A DNA stretch of 64,000 nucleotides, from assembly GCA_020634625.1 (NCBI GenBank), contig JACKBJ010000013.1, positions 30,252-94,251 of the forward strand, in the 5' to 3' direction. A program made the translations under genes and the position numbers. Of the stretch, positions 14,851 to 25,300 are shown one piece after another. The notes beneath the pieces were generated by a model, which worked only from the letters and a program-made list of their open reading frames with translations, had not been told where the DNA came from and made no database searches. This DNA comes from Caldilineae bacterium (GTDB taxonomy: Bacteria; Chloroflexota; Anaerolineae; Epilineales; Epilineaceae). The stretch's first letter is position 1; every line of letters starts with the position of its first letter.

Positions 14851-17493
14851 ATGCGCATCCAACCCGTCGTGGTTCGGGCGCTGTTGACGGCCTGCGTGGC
14901 GGTCGGCACGAGCGGCGGCGCGAGCGGCGCCGAGCCGATGACGGTGTTTCGCGTGACCCAGCCTGGCGACAGCGGCGCGGGCTCGCTGCGCCAGGCCATC
15001 CTCGACGCCAACGCCTCGCCGGGCGGCGACCGGATCGAGTTCGGCATGCACCTCTGCGATCCGGTCTGCGTGATCCGCCCGACCATCGCCCTGCCGGCCC
15101 TGACCGGCGGCAACACCGTGATCGACGGCTACTCGCAGGCCGGCGCGCTGCCGCCGAGCGCCAGCGCGCCGGCCCGGATTCGAATCGCCCTGGACGGCAG
15201 TGGGGTCGCGAGCCAGAACGGCCTGAACATCGCCTCGGCCCGCAACACGGTCCAGGGCCTGGCCATCTACGGATTCGGCTGGAACGGCATCGCCATCGGT
15301 GGACCCGACGCCGGCTACAACCGGATCCTAGGCAACCACATCGGCCTCGACGAGGACGGCCTCGGACTGGCCAGCCGTCGACCCAACGGCTTCGACGGCG
15401 TCTTCCTGGGCCTCGGGGCGCATCACAACACGATCGGCGGCGACATCCTGACCGAGCGCAACGTGATCTCGGGCAACACCTGGGATGGCGTCGGCGTGCA
15501 CGGCAGCGATACGATCGGCAACCAGGTGCAGGGCAATTTCATCGGCCTGGACGCCTCGGGCCGTGCCGCCCTGTCCAACACCCTCGATGGCTTGCGCTTC
15601 TACGGCGGGGCGGGTCAGCTGGTCGTCGGCGTCGTCGACGCTCCGGGACAGCGCAACGTCATCTCGGGCAACGGCCGGGACGGCGTGCGCATGGCCGGTG
15701 CGGGGACCACCGGACTGTACCTCGACGGCAACCTCATCGGCACCCGCTTCGACGGCTTCGCCGCGTTGCCGAACGGCGGCGACGGCCTGCACGTGCTCGA
15801 CGAGGCGCGCAACGTCAGCCTGGGCACCTCGAGCAGCAGCGCGCTGGGCCTGATCGCCGGCAACGCCGGGCACGGCATCCACTTCGAGGGCGGCAGCGGC
15901 GGAGCGGTGGTTCGGCGTCACTTCATCGGCAGCGACGCGAGCGGACGGCTGGCGCTGCCCAACGGCGACGGCATTCGCGTCGTCGACTTCCCCGGCCTGA
16001 CGATCGGCGGGCACGAGCCGGGTCAAGGCAACCTGATCTCGGGCAACCGGGGCGCCGGCATCGTCCTGACCGGCGACGGGACCACCGACTGCGTGATCGA
16101 GGGCAACCGGATCGGCGTCGACGTGTCGGGCGGGGCCGCGCTGGGCAACGCCGAGGGCGGCATTCGGATCCTGGCCGGCGCCAGCGACAACCATGTCGGC
16201 GGCGGAACGGTCCTGGGCACGGCCGGCAACCTCATCTCGGGCAACCGGCGGAGCGGCGTCGAGATCGCCGGCCTGGGCAGCGACGGCAACGCGCTGCGCG
16301 GCAACCGCATCGGCTGCGATGCGGCCTGTCGGGCAGCGCTGGGGAACGACGAGGCGGGCATCCATGTCCATGACGGAGCGGCGGCCAACCGGATCGGTGG
16401 CCTTGGCGAGGGCGAAGGCAACCTGATCGCCGCGAACGGCGTGGGCATCGCGTTGCAGGCCGCCGGACCGGGCAGCCTGATCTACGCCAACCGTATCGGC
16501 CTGGGCGCGGAGGGCGCGAGCCGAAGCCTGGGCAATCGGACGGCGGGGGTGCGCATCGAAGACGGCAGCCGCGATGCCCAGATCCAGGCCAATGCGGTGG
16601 CCGACAACGGCGCGGAAGGCCTGCTGATCCAAGGCGAGGACACCTGGGGCAATCGGCTGCGCGGCAACCGGGTCTACGACAACGTGGGCCCGGGCATTCG
16701 GGTGACCGGCGGCGCTCAGCGAGCGATCCAGCCGCCGCGGCTCGACACCTACGACCCGAGCCGGCTTCGCGTCGGCGGTCGCGGCTGCCCGGGTTGCGAG
16801 GTCGAGCTCTTCAGCGACGCGGCCGACGAGGGGGCCCAGCCGATCGGGCTCGGCTCGGTGGCCGGCAGCGGTGACTTCGGCCTGACCCTCTCCGAGGCGC
16901 CGAGCCTGGCCAACCTCACCGCGCTCGTCAGCGACCCGGACGCCGGCTCCTCGGCCTTCTCGGTGCCGCTGCCGGCCCTGGCTTCGACGGCCACCCCGAC
17001 CGAGACGGCCAGCGCGACCGCTTCGTCGACATCGACCGCAAGCGCGTCCCCTGGCGCGTCCCCAAGCGTGACGCCCAAGTCGACCGCAACGCCCACCCTG
17101 ACACCGACTTCGACGCCGACCGAAACCCCGACATCGACCCCGACGCCGGGCGCAACGCCGCTTCCGACGCCAGGCGCCAGCCAGACCGCGAGCCCCGGCC
17201 CGACGCCGAGCGTCATTCCGAGCTCCACGCCCGGTCGCACGCCGACGCGAGCCGCCACGTCGAGCCCGGCGCCTAGCCGGACCGGCGGCGCGACGGCCTC
17301 GCCGACAGGCTCGAGCTCGCCCGCTCCGGGCGGCGGCCGCCTCTGGCTGCCGAGCCTCGAGCGGAGTCCCGCCGGCGCATCGGCGCCGGCGCGCCGTCAA
17401 GGAGACGAGCCATGTGCGAGAACCGATTCCCGGCGCGTGAATGCACCCTTCGCCGTCGATCTCGGGCCGGGCCGGCCAGCCCGAGGCGTCTGA
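14851..17493 (+). CDS. large secreted right-handed beta-helix protein
   Basis: The product is about 880 residues. A signal peptide precedes a CSLREA-like opening (TVFRVTQPGDSGAGSLRQAI). A parallel beta-helix follows with many N-x-I-G-G and GN.I.G rungs (NVISGNTWDGVGV, NLISGNRGAGI), to about residue 630. Then come an Ig-like segment, a Thr/Pro/Ser linker (about residues 705-825) and the motif RLWLPSLER (17338-17364). Most relatives with this layout end near here, but this frame continues 40 residues and overlaps the next gene by 82 bases. The start could also be GTG 14842. A surface adhesin or polysaccharide-binding role is plausible; an active lyase site is not evident. Confidence 0.85.
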   Translation: MRIQPVVVRALLTACVAVGTSGGASGAEPMTVFRVTQPGDSGAGSLRQAILDANASPGGDRIEFGMHLCDPVCVIRPTIALPALTGGNTVIDGYSQAGALPPSASAPARIRIALDGSGVASQNGLNIASARNTVQGLAIYGFGWNGIAIGGPDAGYNRILGNHIGLDEDGLGLASRRPNGFDGVFLGLGAHHNTIGGDILTERNVISGNTWDGVGVHGSDTIGNQVQGNFIGLDASGRAALSNTLDGLRFYGGAGQLVVGVVDAPGQRNVISGNGRDGVRMAGAGTTGLYLDGNLIGTRFDGFAALPNGGDGLHVLDEARNVSLGTSSSSALGLIAGNAGHGIHFEGGSGGAVVRRHFIGSDASGRLALPNGDGIRVVDFPGLTIGGHEPGQGNLISGNRGAGIVLTGDGTTDCVIEGNRIGVDVSGGAALGNAEGGIRILAGASDNHVGGGTVLGTAGNLISGNRRSGVEIAGLGSDGNALRGNRIGCDAACRAALGNDEAGIHVHDGAAANRIGGLGEGEGNLIAANGVGIALQAAGPGSLIYANRIGLGAEGASRSLGNRTAGVRIEDGSRDAQIQANAVADNGAEGLLIQGEDTWGNRLRGNRVYDNVGPGIRVTGGAQRAIQPPRLDTYDPSRLRVGGRGCPGCEVELFSDAADEGAQPIGLGSVAGSGDFGLTLSEAPSLANLTALVSDPDAGSSAFSVPLPALASTATPTETASATASSTSTASASPGASPSVTPKSTATPTLTPTSTPTETPTSTPTPGATPLPTPGASQTASPGPTPSVIPSSTPGRTPTRAATSSPAPSRTGGATASPTGSSSPAPGGGRLWLPSLERSPAGASAPARRQGDEPCARTDSRRVNAPFAVDLGPGRPARGV

Positions 17494-19076
17494 CGGTCCC
17501 GATCGCGGCCAGCCTGGGCCTCTGGCTGGCGGGCGCCGGCGTCCTGGCCGCACCGATCGAGCCGGACGCCTGGATGCCGACCGGATCCTTCGGCTCCGGG
17601 CCAAGTCAAGTCCGTGCAACGGCCGACGGTCCCGCTGCGTCGGCCGCCGTCCCGGCCCTGATCAACTTCCAGGGTCGCCTGAGCGGGGCCGATGGCTGGC
17701 CCCTGCCCGATGGTGAGCACGCCCTGGACGTCGCCCTCTACGCCACCGCCGTTGGCGGCAGCCCGCTCTGGCGGGAGCGCAAGACCCTGCGGCTGGAGGG
17801 CGGCCTGTTCACGACCCAGCTGGGGGACAGCCGGCCGCTCGATCCCAGCCTCGCCGCCCTGGGCGAGCTCTGGGTCGGCCTGGGCATCGACGGAGCGGCC
17901 GAGATGGGGCCCCGCATCCGGCTGACCAGCGCCCCCTTCGCCTTGCGCAGCGCCGACGCCGATGCGCTGGCTGGCCAGACGGCGAGCGACTTCGCCGCGG
18001 CCGATCACGGGCACGACGCGCGCTACGTCAAGGTCGAGGGCGACCGAATGGAGGCCGCTCTGTCGCGGGCGCCGGTCCTGGAAGTGGTCAACCGCCTCGA
18101 CGGTTACGGCATCGCGGGGGAGTCGGCCGCCAACATCGGCGTCCTGGGATCGGCGGGAAGCGGCGCCGGGTTGCTGGGCATCAGCGGCTTGACCGGCGTA
18201 TACGGCTCCGGCGAGCGGATTGGCGTCGTGGGGGCCGGTCGCGAGACGGGGGTCTCGGGCATCGCCACCGGTGCCAGCGGCGACGCCACCGGCGTGCGAG
18301 GCCGGGGCACGATCGGTGTCTGGGGCGAGAGCGAGAGCGGAACGGCGCTGCATGGCGACGGCGGCCAGTACGGCGTCTATGGCGAGAGCGCCTCCGGCAT
18401 GGGCGTCTTCGGCCATGCCGCGGGCAGCGCGCCGGCCATCGCGGGCCGAAGCGATGGCAGCGGGGCCGGCGTGGAGGGCCGCAGCGATGCCGGCAACGGC
18501 CTGAGCGGCATCGGCGCCAACGGCGTCAAGGGCCTCAGCAACCTCGCCTTGGGGGGCACCGGCGTCTGGGGCAGCGCCGACCACGGCACCGGCATCTTCG
18601 GCGAGGGGGGCCTGAGCGGCGTGCATGGCGAGGGGCAACAGCGCGGTGTCTACGCCAAGAGCACCGAAGGCATCGGCCTCTTGGCCGAGAGCCGGGACGG
18701 GGTCGCCGTCTTCGCCGTCGGCGAGGTGGCCCAGAGCCCGGGCGCCGACGGCCTGGTCAAGGCAGGCGTCTACGCCTGGTGCGATCAGAGCGGCGCCCGC
18801 ATCGTCCGCACCTTCAGCAACGTGCACGCCAGCGACGGCAGCGTCGCGATGATCGGCATCGTCGGCGGCAAGCAGGTTGGCGACTGCAGCATCGACTTCG
18901 GATTCGATGCCGGGAGCCGCTTCGTCCAGGCCACGGCCGTCAGCCGCAGCCTGGGGCGAGAGGCCCGCGGCGTGACGATCCGGGACGGAGGTCCTTCGGG
19001 CGAGGTGCTGGGCTTCTTCCGATGGGACGCCGCCGGCGTCGGCGAGGCGGGCTACATCCAGGTCCTGGTCTACTAG
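17412..19076 (+). CDS. secreted fibre-like protein with G-V-x-G repeats
   Basis: The 554-residue protein starts at ATG 17412 behind a perfect AAGGAG (17399-17404), inside the end of the beta-helix gene. After a signal segment (IAASLGLWLAGAGVLAAP), residues about 84-185 match a common module: LINFQGRLSGADGWPLPDG, GLFTTQLGD, then PRIRLTSAPFALRSAD. The middle (about 215-440) is a run of short glycine repeats such as GVYGSG, GVWGESESG, GVYGESASGMGVFG and GVEGRSDAGNG, expected to form a beta-solenoid like phage tail-fibre collars. The C-terminus is a compact domain with a single Cys in VGDCSIDFGF. Surface attachment is likely; no enzyme motif is seen. It is translationally coupled to the gene before it. 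Confidence 0.8.
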   Translation: MCENRFPARECTLRRRSRAGPASPRRLTVPIAASLGLWLAGAGVLAAPIEPDAWMPTGSFGSGPSQVRATADGPAASAAVPALINFQGRLSGADGWPLPDGEHALDVALYATAVGGSPLWRERKTLRLEGGLFTTQLGDSRPLDPSLAALGELWVGLGIDGAAEMGPRIRLTSAPFALRSADADALAGQTASDFAAADHGHDARYVKVEGDRMEAALSRAPVLEVVNRLDGYGIAGESAANIGVLGSAGSGAGLLGISGLTGVYGSGERIGVVGAGRETGVSGIATGASGDATGVRGRGTIGVWGESESGTALHGDGGQYGVYGESASGMGVFGHAAGSAPAIAGRSDGSGAGVEGRSDAGNGLSGIGANGVKGLSNLALGGTGVWGSADHGTGIFGEGGLSGVHGEGQQRGVYAKSTEGIGLLAESRDGVAVFAVGEVAQSPGADGLVKAGVYAWCDQSGARIVRTFSNVHASDGSVAMIGIVGGKQVGDCSIDFGFDAGSRFVQATAVSRSLGREARGVTIRDGGPSGEVLGFFRWDAAGVGEAGYIQVLVY

Positions 19077-19135
19077 CGCGGCGCCAGGCGGACTTCGATC
19101 GGACGGCCGGTGGGGTGGGATCGGGCACCGCGGCG

Positions 19136-19993
19136 TCAGCCGCCGGGCGTCTGCGTCTCGACGGAAGGGCGCATGATCAGGACCGACCGATCCATCCGCT
19201 GCAGGATCTCGCGGGCGAAGTCGCTCAGCAGCACCCGGCGCCAGCCCCGGCCGCGGTTGGCGCCGATGATCACCAGGTCCGCCTGACCGGTCTCCGACTC
19301 GGCCAGCACCTCCTCGACCACGAGTCCATGCCGCAGCTTCAGCTCGGCCGCAATGCCAAGGCCGGCCAGGCTGGCCGCATCCCGGTCCAGCAGCCGGCGC
19401 TCGGGCGAGCCCTCGAGCGGCGAGTCGGCATCGCCCTCGAGCTCGGGCGCCACGACCGATGGTCCGGCGCTCATCTGCGATGCCACGTGCAGGATCGTCA
19501 CCGATGCGGCCTGGCGCAGGAGACCGGGCAGCTGGGTGGCCAGGACCTCCACCAGCGGGGCCTCGGTCACGCCGCTGTCGCACAGCAGCAGCCGCCTGGG
19601 CGCGCGTCCCTGCCCCTTGGCCACCATCACCGGACAAGGAGCGCGCTCGATCACGCGGCGGGTGGTCGAGCCCGGCACGCGTCGGCTCAGCGGCTTGGGC
19701 TGCGCGCGTTCGCCGAGGACCACCAGCGCGGGGTCGGACGCCTCCAGCTCGGCCAGGATCTCCGCGGCTGGACTGCCGAGACGCAGGCGCGTCCGGCAGC
19801 TCGGCGCGCCGGGCAGGCTTCGGAGCTGGGCGCGCGCATCGGCGAGGGCGTCCTCGGCCGCCGCCGCGGCACCCGCATCCCGCGCCACGGTCAGCAGGGT
19901 GAGCTCGGCCGCCAGACCGGAGGCCAGCGACGCGGCCAGCCGGAGGACCGGGTCCGGGTGCGCCGCGAGGCGGCTGGCGACCAGAATGTCCAT
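19136..19993 (-). CDS. tandem universal stress protein (two Usp domains)
   Basis: The 285-residue protein has two Usp folds. The first (1-130) starts MDILVASRLAAHPDPVLRLA and carries the nucleotide-binding type motif GSTTRRVIERAPCPVMV. The second (about 140-285) starts RRLLLCDSG and ends with GANRGRGWRRVLLSDFAREI then VLIMRP. The second Usp motif G-x2-G-x(9)-G-S/T is altered, so ATP binding may differ between halves. It is cytoplasmic. GGGAGG precedes ATG 19993. It follows the Na/Pi-type transporter gene by 41 bases on the same strand, suggesting co-expression under phosphate or energy stress. Confidence 0.88.
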   Translation of the reverse strand: MDILVASRLAAHPDPVLRLAASLASGLAAELTLLTVARDAGAAAAAEDALADARAQLRSLPGAPSCRTRLRLGSPAAEILAELEASDPALVVLGERAQPKPLSRRVPGSTTRRVIERAPCPVMVAKGQGRAPRRLLLCDSGVTEAPLVEVLATQLPGLLRQAASVTILHVASQMSAGPSVVAPELEGDADSPLEGSPERRLLDRDAASLAGLGIAAELKLRHGLVVEEVLAESETGQADLVIIGANRGRGWRRVLLSDFAREILQRMDRSVLIMRPSVETQTPGG

Positions 19994-20034
19994 GGCGACC
20001 TCCCGTTGAGGATCCGTGTCGGCCGGAGCACGCT

Positions 20035-21129
20035 TCACGTGAGCAGCAAGACCAGGGGCAGGGCGAAGATGGCGACCATGAACGCTGCCAGGTTGCGCGG
20101 CGATGCCAGGATGCCGTCCACCGCGGCGAGCAGCCAGCGCTCGAAGCGCGCGAAGCCGAAGAGGAGCAGGATCGTGCTGACGACCGAGAGCGACAGCATC
20201 TCGGCCGCGACCACCCCCATGGCGCCCGCGTTGCCGATCAAGATCGCGGCGAGCAGCGTGTCGATGAAGGTGCTCACGTTGGCGCCCATCATGTAGGGCA
20301 CCACATTCTCGCGCCGCACCAGTCCGCGTTGTCCCAAGGGGACCAGCAAGCCCAGCGAGATGCTGACCGACATCGAGATCAGGGTCACGCCCGCGCCGAG
20401 CAGGAACATCACCCAGGGGCGGTAGACGAGGGCGCCGACGCGACCCACCCGGCTCTGCTTGATCGAGAGCTGGGGCAGCGAGAGGTCGAAGAGCTTGAAG
20501 CTGCCGAAGATCACGGCCAAGCCCAGCACGAAGACGCCCCAGTCCGGCAAGGCCGCGCTGGCGGCCGCAACCAGGGGGCCGAAGGCCCGGCGAAGCCCAT
20601 CGTCGAGCCTGGCGCCAGCGGGAACCGGCCAGCGCTCGAGATGCGCGCCGGCGACCAGCCAGAGTCCCATGGGGATCGCGAGCACCTGCACCGAAGCCGC
20701 GACCAGGAGCGACAGCAGGCCCATCGAGAGGCTCGTGCTCCGGTCCCGGCCGCGAAGCACGTAGACGAAGCCGATGAACAGCACGATGAAGCTGGCGCCG
20801 AAGCGGCTGCCGACCACCATGCCGTAGGCGCCGAGACGGTCGACCACCCCGGCATCCAGAAAGGCCATGGCCGCGCCGGCCACCGGCGAACCGCTCATGA
20901 TGGCGTAGCTCATGAGCCAGCCGAAGCCCAGACCGTCGGCGAAGCCCGTCACCTGGAACCGATCGCGCACCAGCGGCCCCAGGGCGCCGGCACCCTCCTT
21001 CATCAGGTAGATCCCGAGCACGAAGGTCAGCAGGCTGAGCAAGAAGAGCGGCGGCTTGTGCCATCCGTCGCGGAGCTTGGGCATGGTGACCTTGGATCCG
21101 GTGGCGACGCGTCCCACGATCTCGATCAT
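20035..21129 (-). CDS. Na+/phosphate cotransporter-type membrane protein
   Basis: The 364-residue protein has about nine helices and the inverted repeat typical of the Na/Pi-II (NptA/YjbB) family. The first half carries SGSPVAGAAMAFLDAGVV and the second GANVSTFIDTLLAAILIGNA, in the place of the paired QSSS/T motifs. The canonical QSSSA is not intact, so substrate specificity is uncertain. It acts at the cytoplasmic membrane in phosphate or anion export or import. The PhoU tail found in some relatives is absent. I start at ATG 21129 (MIEIVGRV), because the 16 residues upstream look non-coding. It heads a two-gene unit with the universal stress protein. Confidence 0.8.
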   Translation of the reverse strand: MIEIVGRVATGSKVTMPKLRDGWHKPPLFLLSLLTFVLGIYLMKEGAGALGPLVRDRFQVTGFADGLGFGWLMSYAIMSGSPVAGAAMAFLDAGVVDRLGAYGMVVGSRFGASFIVLFIGFVYVLRGRDRSTSLSMGLLSLLVAASVQVLAIPMGLWLVAGAHLERWPVPAGARLDDGLRRAFGPLVAAASAALPDWGVFVLGLAVIFGSFKLFDLSLPQLSIKQSRVGRVGALVYRPWVMFLLGAGVTLISMSVSISLGLLVPLGQRGLVRRENVVPYMMGANVSTFIDTLLAAILIGNAGAMGVVAAEMLSLSVVSTILLLFGFARFERWLLAAVDGILASPRNLAAFMVAIFALPLVLLLT

Positions 21130-21301
21130 ATCCGAGATTCCGCCGATCCAGCGCGCCGAACTCGACGCCGATCGCACGCGATCGCCACGCCCCGGCTACA
21201 GCTTGGCGCGTCGGCTCCGGTTAGACTGCTCGAGGTTCCTCCATTTGCGACGCAGCGGCGGCCGCGCCTCGCCGGCGGGCTGATCACCCGAGCGGCCGGG
21301 C

Positions 21302-21330
21302 CGATGTCCGGACTATATCCCCGGACATCG
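21302..21330. repeat. 10-bp perfect inverted repeat between ZIP and Na/Pi genes
   Basis: CGATGTCCGG (21302-21311) and CCGGACATCG (21321-21330) are separated by nine AT-rich bases (ACTATATCC). The site is 17 bases past the ZIP stop and about 170 bases before the Na/Pi start, both on the minus strand. It could be a terminator for ZIP or an operator for the downstream unit. No U-tract is present. Confidence 0.5.
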
Positions 21331-21346
21331 CCGCCGCCGCGCGCGC

Positions 21347-22129
21347 CTACATGCCCATCAGGCCCTGGAAGACCATCAACAGCACCACCGCCAGCGTGAC
21401 CGTGATGGCCACCGCGTTGCTGGAGCCGCTGTCCTCGTAGGCTTCGGGGAGCAGCTCGGCCACGCACATCCAGATCATGGCGCCGGCGGCGAAGCCCAGG
21501 CCGGCCGGCAGGATGGGCCGAAAGGTCTCGACGAAGAGGAAGGCCGGCACCGCCATGAGCGGTTGCGGCAGGCTCGAGAACACGCTCCACAGGACCGCGC
21601 GCCAGGCGCTTACCCCACGCGGTACCAGCACCAGGCTGATGGCCAGGCCCTCGGGGATGTTGTGGAAGGCGATCGACGCCGTGATCAAGGCCCCAAAGGC
21701 CTCTCCGCCGCCGAAGGCGACCCCGACGCCGACGCCTTCGGCGAAGGAGTGCAGGGTCATGACGCCGACGATCAGGATCATCTTGGTCGCTTCGGCGCGC
21801 GAGACGGTGCCCAGCGCCAGTGCCGCGGGGCCATGCGCGTGCGGGTGCTCGTGATCGCCCGCATGGCTGAGCAGGCCGCGCGACAGGGCGATGAAGACCA
21901 GGCCGGCCAGCACGCCCAGGCTGGTTCGTAGCCAGCTCTCGGCGAAGCCCTGGTAGATCAGGCTGAAGCTGGCGGCCAGCATCAGACCGGCCGCGATGGC
22001 GTTGGCCAGGCCCAGCCAGCGGCGGCTCATCTGCTTGACGAAGAAGAAGGGGATCGCGCCGAAGCCGGTGAAGATCGCCGTGATCAGCGCCGCGACGAAG
22101 ACCTCGGTCAGGCTGGCATGGGCGTGCAT
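21347..22129 (-). CDS. ZIP-family metal transporter
   Basis: The 260-residue protein has eight helices. A His-rich loop (HAGDHEHPHAHG) sits between helices III and IV, as in ZIP proteins. The metal-site helices read HSFAEGVGVGVAFGG (helix IV) and IAFHNIPEGLAISLVL (helix V), both with the conserved His and Glu. It should import Zn2+, Fe2+ or a related divalent metal through the cytoplasmic membrane. The N-terminus (MHAHASL) starts at ATG 22129; the longer upstream reading has no family support. It is probably monocistronic. No Zur or Fur box could be recognised by eye. Confidence 0.92.
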   Translation of the reverse strand: MHAHASLTEVFVAALITAIFTGFGAIPFFFVKQMSRRWLGLANAIAAGLMLAASFSLIYQGFAESWLRTSLGVLAGLVFIALSRGLLSHAGDHEHPHAHGPAALALGTVSRAEATKMILIVGVMTLHSFAEGVGVGVAFGGGEAFGALITASIAFHNIPEGLAISLVLVPRGVSAWRAVLWSVFSSLPQPLMAVPAFLFVETFRPILPAGLGFAAGAMIWMCVAELLPEAYEDSGSSNAVAITVTLAVVLLMVFQGLMGM

Positions 22130-22306
22130 GGGGGCCGGCCTCCGGTGCCCGGCGAGGCCCGATTGTGCCAGCGACGCCGAGGCTTCGCAAGCCAGGACAA
22201 TCGGGCTGCATCGCGTTCGCAACCCGGTTGCGAGCTCGGCCCGGGTGCGCCCGGGGCCCGCCGGAGCGGCGCACCGGCGCTCCCTGCGCCTCGGCCCGCG
22301 CTTGCG

Positions 22307-25300
22307 CTAGCGCCAGGCGTAGGGCAGCAGGATACGCGAGCGCGATCCGGGCGTGGGCGTCGCCCGGGGACTGGGGCTGGCGCTCGGTGAGGGGCCGACG
22401 CTGGGGACGGGCGACGGGGCCGGCCGGCTCGGATCGTAGACCTCGAGCACGGCAGCCGGGAACCAGGCCCGACCGGCGCCGCCAAGGCCCAGCCGATAGT
22501 CGACCCGCGCCAGCCGGCTGACCGGTACCGCGCCGGCCAGCCGCGGCTCGGCCTCGTAGCGCAGCTGGATGCCGGCGGGATCCAAGGCGTCGAAGCGCCA
22601 GCGGATGCGGCTCCCGTCGTACGCTTCGGGCGGCGGGACGATGCTGGCGGCGTCCACTCGGACCGCACTGGCCAGCTGATCTTCGATGACCAGCTCCCGG
22701 ACTCGGTCCCGGCTCAAGTCCTGGGCCAGGGCGTCCAGCAGGTCGACCAGGCGCGCGCTTTCGGCGACGTCGAAGGCGTGGTCGGGGCCGGACGCGACCT
22801 GGGCCAGGGCGGCATCGCAGCGGCCGGGATCGGCGCAGATGGTGACGATCTGGGTGCCGTCGGCGCGCAAGCGGCCGGCCGCGGCCAGCATCGGCTCGGA
22901 TCCGGCGCTGTTCTCGCCGTCGGTCAAGAGGATGACCACGGCCTTGGCCTCGGGACGGCGCAGCGCCAGCATGTCGCGCGCGGCGTTCAGGGCCTGCGAG
23001 ATGGCCGTGCTGCCCGCGGCATCCAGACGGTCGACCGCCGTCAACAGCAGCGTCCGATCGGCGCCGATCGGGATCTGCTCGGTCACCTCGTCGGCGAAGG
23101 CCACCAGGCCGACCCGGGCCTGCTGCGGGTCGAGCCGACCGAGGAAGGCGGCCACGGCCCGCTTGGCGTTGGTCAGGCGATCCAGGCTGCCCATCGAGGC
23201 CGAGTGATCGAGCGCCAGGATCAGATCGAGCGGCGCCTTGCGCTCGGGGCAGTCCAGGCTCAGCTCCAGCCGCAGCTCCGATCGATCGCCCAGGGGCAGC
23301 CGCCAGGGCAGCGCGGTCTTCGCCAGCCGCGGCGCGCAGGGGCCCTCCGGTTCCGGGATGTAGGTCTCCACCCGCGGCACGGGGAACGTCGACTGCCCGG
23401 GGCGCCCGGCGTCGTCGACATAATGCAGCTCCGCGCGGGCGTTGGTCGGCTGTCCGCCCAGGAGCAGGGGCTCGGCCCGGTAGCGCAGCGGGCTGCCGGT
23501 CGCGCTCGGGCTGTCGAAGCGCCAGCGCAGGCTCCGGGCAACCGGGTCCCAGACGGCCGGCGGCTCGGCCGAGCCCTCCACGTAGCGCATGTTGGCCGGC
23601 AGGATGTCCTCGACCTCGGCGCTGGCCAGGCCGAGCTGGCGCAGGGCCACGGCCAGATCGGCGAAGCGGCGGCGCAATGCCTCACCGTCGGCGGCGTTGT
23701 GGGCATGGGCCGGCGAGCTGGCCGCCAGGGAAAGGCTGGGATCGCAGGCCGGACCGAAGCACACGGTGATCATCAGGATGCCGGCGGCCTTGGCCTGATC
23801 GGCCGCCGCGATCACCGGCGCCGAGCCCAGGTTGTCGAAGCCGTCGGTCATGACGATCATCGCGGCTTGGACCCCTTCGCGCCGCGCCGACAGGAGCTCG
23901 GTCGCCGCCTGGATGCCGCCGCCGATGCTGGTGCCGCCGCCGGCCTGCATGCGGTCCAGCGCCGCGCGCAGGGCGCCGAAGCTCGGGGACAGGGGCAGCC
24001 GGGCTTGCAGCGCCTGGTCGAAGAGCACCAGACCGACCTGGCCCGGTCCCTCCGGGAGGATGTCGAGGAAGTCCTTCGCCGCGGCGCGTGCCGCGTCGAG
24101 CTTCGCACCGGTCATCGAGCCCGAGACATCCAGCGCCAGGACCACGTCGACCAGGCGCAGCTGCTCCGGACAGTCGGCGCCGAAGTCGAGCTGGATCGAG
24201 ACCGGATCGCCCAGGGGCAGCCGGGCGGGTGCCGCGGTCTTGGCCACCTGGGTTCGACAGGGACCGATCTCGCCCGACCCGCGGGCGACCGCGATCCGCC
24301 CCTCGGGGATGGCGAAGTCCTGGTGGCCGGCGTCGGCATGGACCAGCCGCGCCGTGGACCCCAGGCCCAGCGGCAGCCGGCCCCAGATCCGCGTTCGCGC
24401 CCGGTAGCTGAAGGCATACGCCTGCCCGGGCCGCGGCTGCGCGATGGTCCAGCGCAGGCCGTCACCGCCGACCGGCTCGGCCGGCGGCGTGAGGCCCTCC
24501 GCCTCCAGCTCGAGGTAGCGTGGCAGACGCTCGACCAGCTCCAGCCGCTCCAGCTGCAAGGGCGGGCCGCGAAACGCGTCCAGGTCGTCCTGGCGCATCC
24601 AGCCGCGCAGCGCCCCGAAGCTGTCCACCTGCACGTCGATCGGCATGGCCGGGTCGCAGCCGACGCCGACGCAGAGGGCCCGCAGCTCGATGCCACGATC
24701 GGCGGCCTCGGACCGGAGGGCGGCCAGCGCGGATGGATCGGCGGGCGGGCCGCCGGCGCGCAGGATCAGGACCAGGGTCTCGTGGTGCAGCGGCCAGCTC
24801 GTGAAGCCATCCAGGCCGGCCGCCAGCATCGCGGCGGTGTCGACCGGCGCCAGGCCCAGGGCCTGGCCCAGCAGACGATCGCCGAGCGCGCTGTAGGCGC
24901 TGGTCGGTCCCAGGCGCGGGCTGGCGTCCCGGCTCGGCAGGGTCAGGCCCAGCTGCGCCTGGTCGGACTGGAGCCGGTCGACCAGCCCGGCCGTCGCCGA
25001 GAGCATCTCGCTGCGTTCGCGCGCGTCGGCCGGCGGCGGCCAGACCAGCAGGATCCGGCTGCGCTCGGCATGTGCGCTGCACAGGTTGGGTGACAGGCGC
25101 AGGGTGACGGTGAACGGGTCGCCGGCTTGGATCGTCTCGGGCAGCAGCTGGCGGCTGCGCGCCAGACCGCAGCCGCCGCCGGCCTGACGGCGTGCCAGGC
25201 GCAGCGGAGCCAGCTCGGGCAGGGGCAGGCGCCGATCCTGGCCGCCGCGGGTCACCTCGACGAAGAGCGGCCAGCCCAACGCCAGCGTCTGGTCGACGTC

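Noticed and set aside
14851..17493. Pectate lyase or other polysaccharide lyase
   Set aside because: The beta-helix fold is clear, but no conserved lyase active-site motif was seen.
15328..17619. A 763-codon minus-strand open frame opposite the beta-helix gene
   Set aside because: The composition is typical of antisense shadow, while the plus strand has clear beta-helix rungs and a signal peptide.
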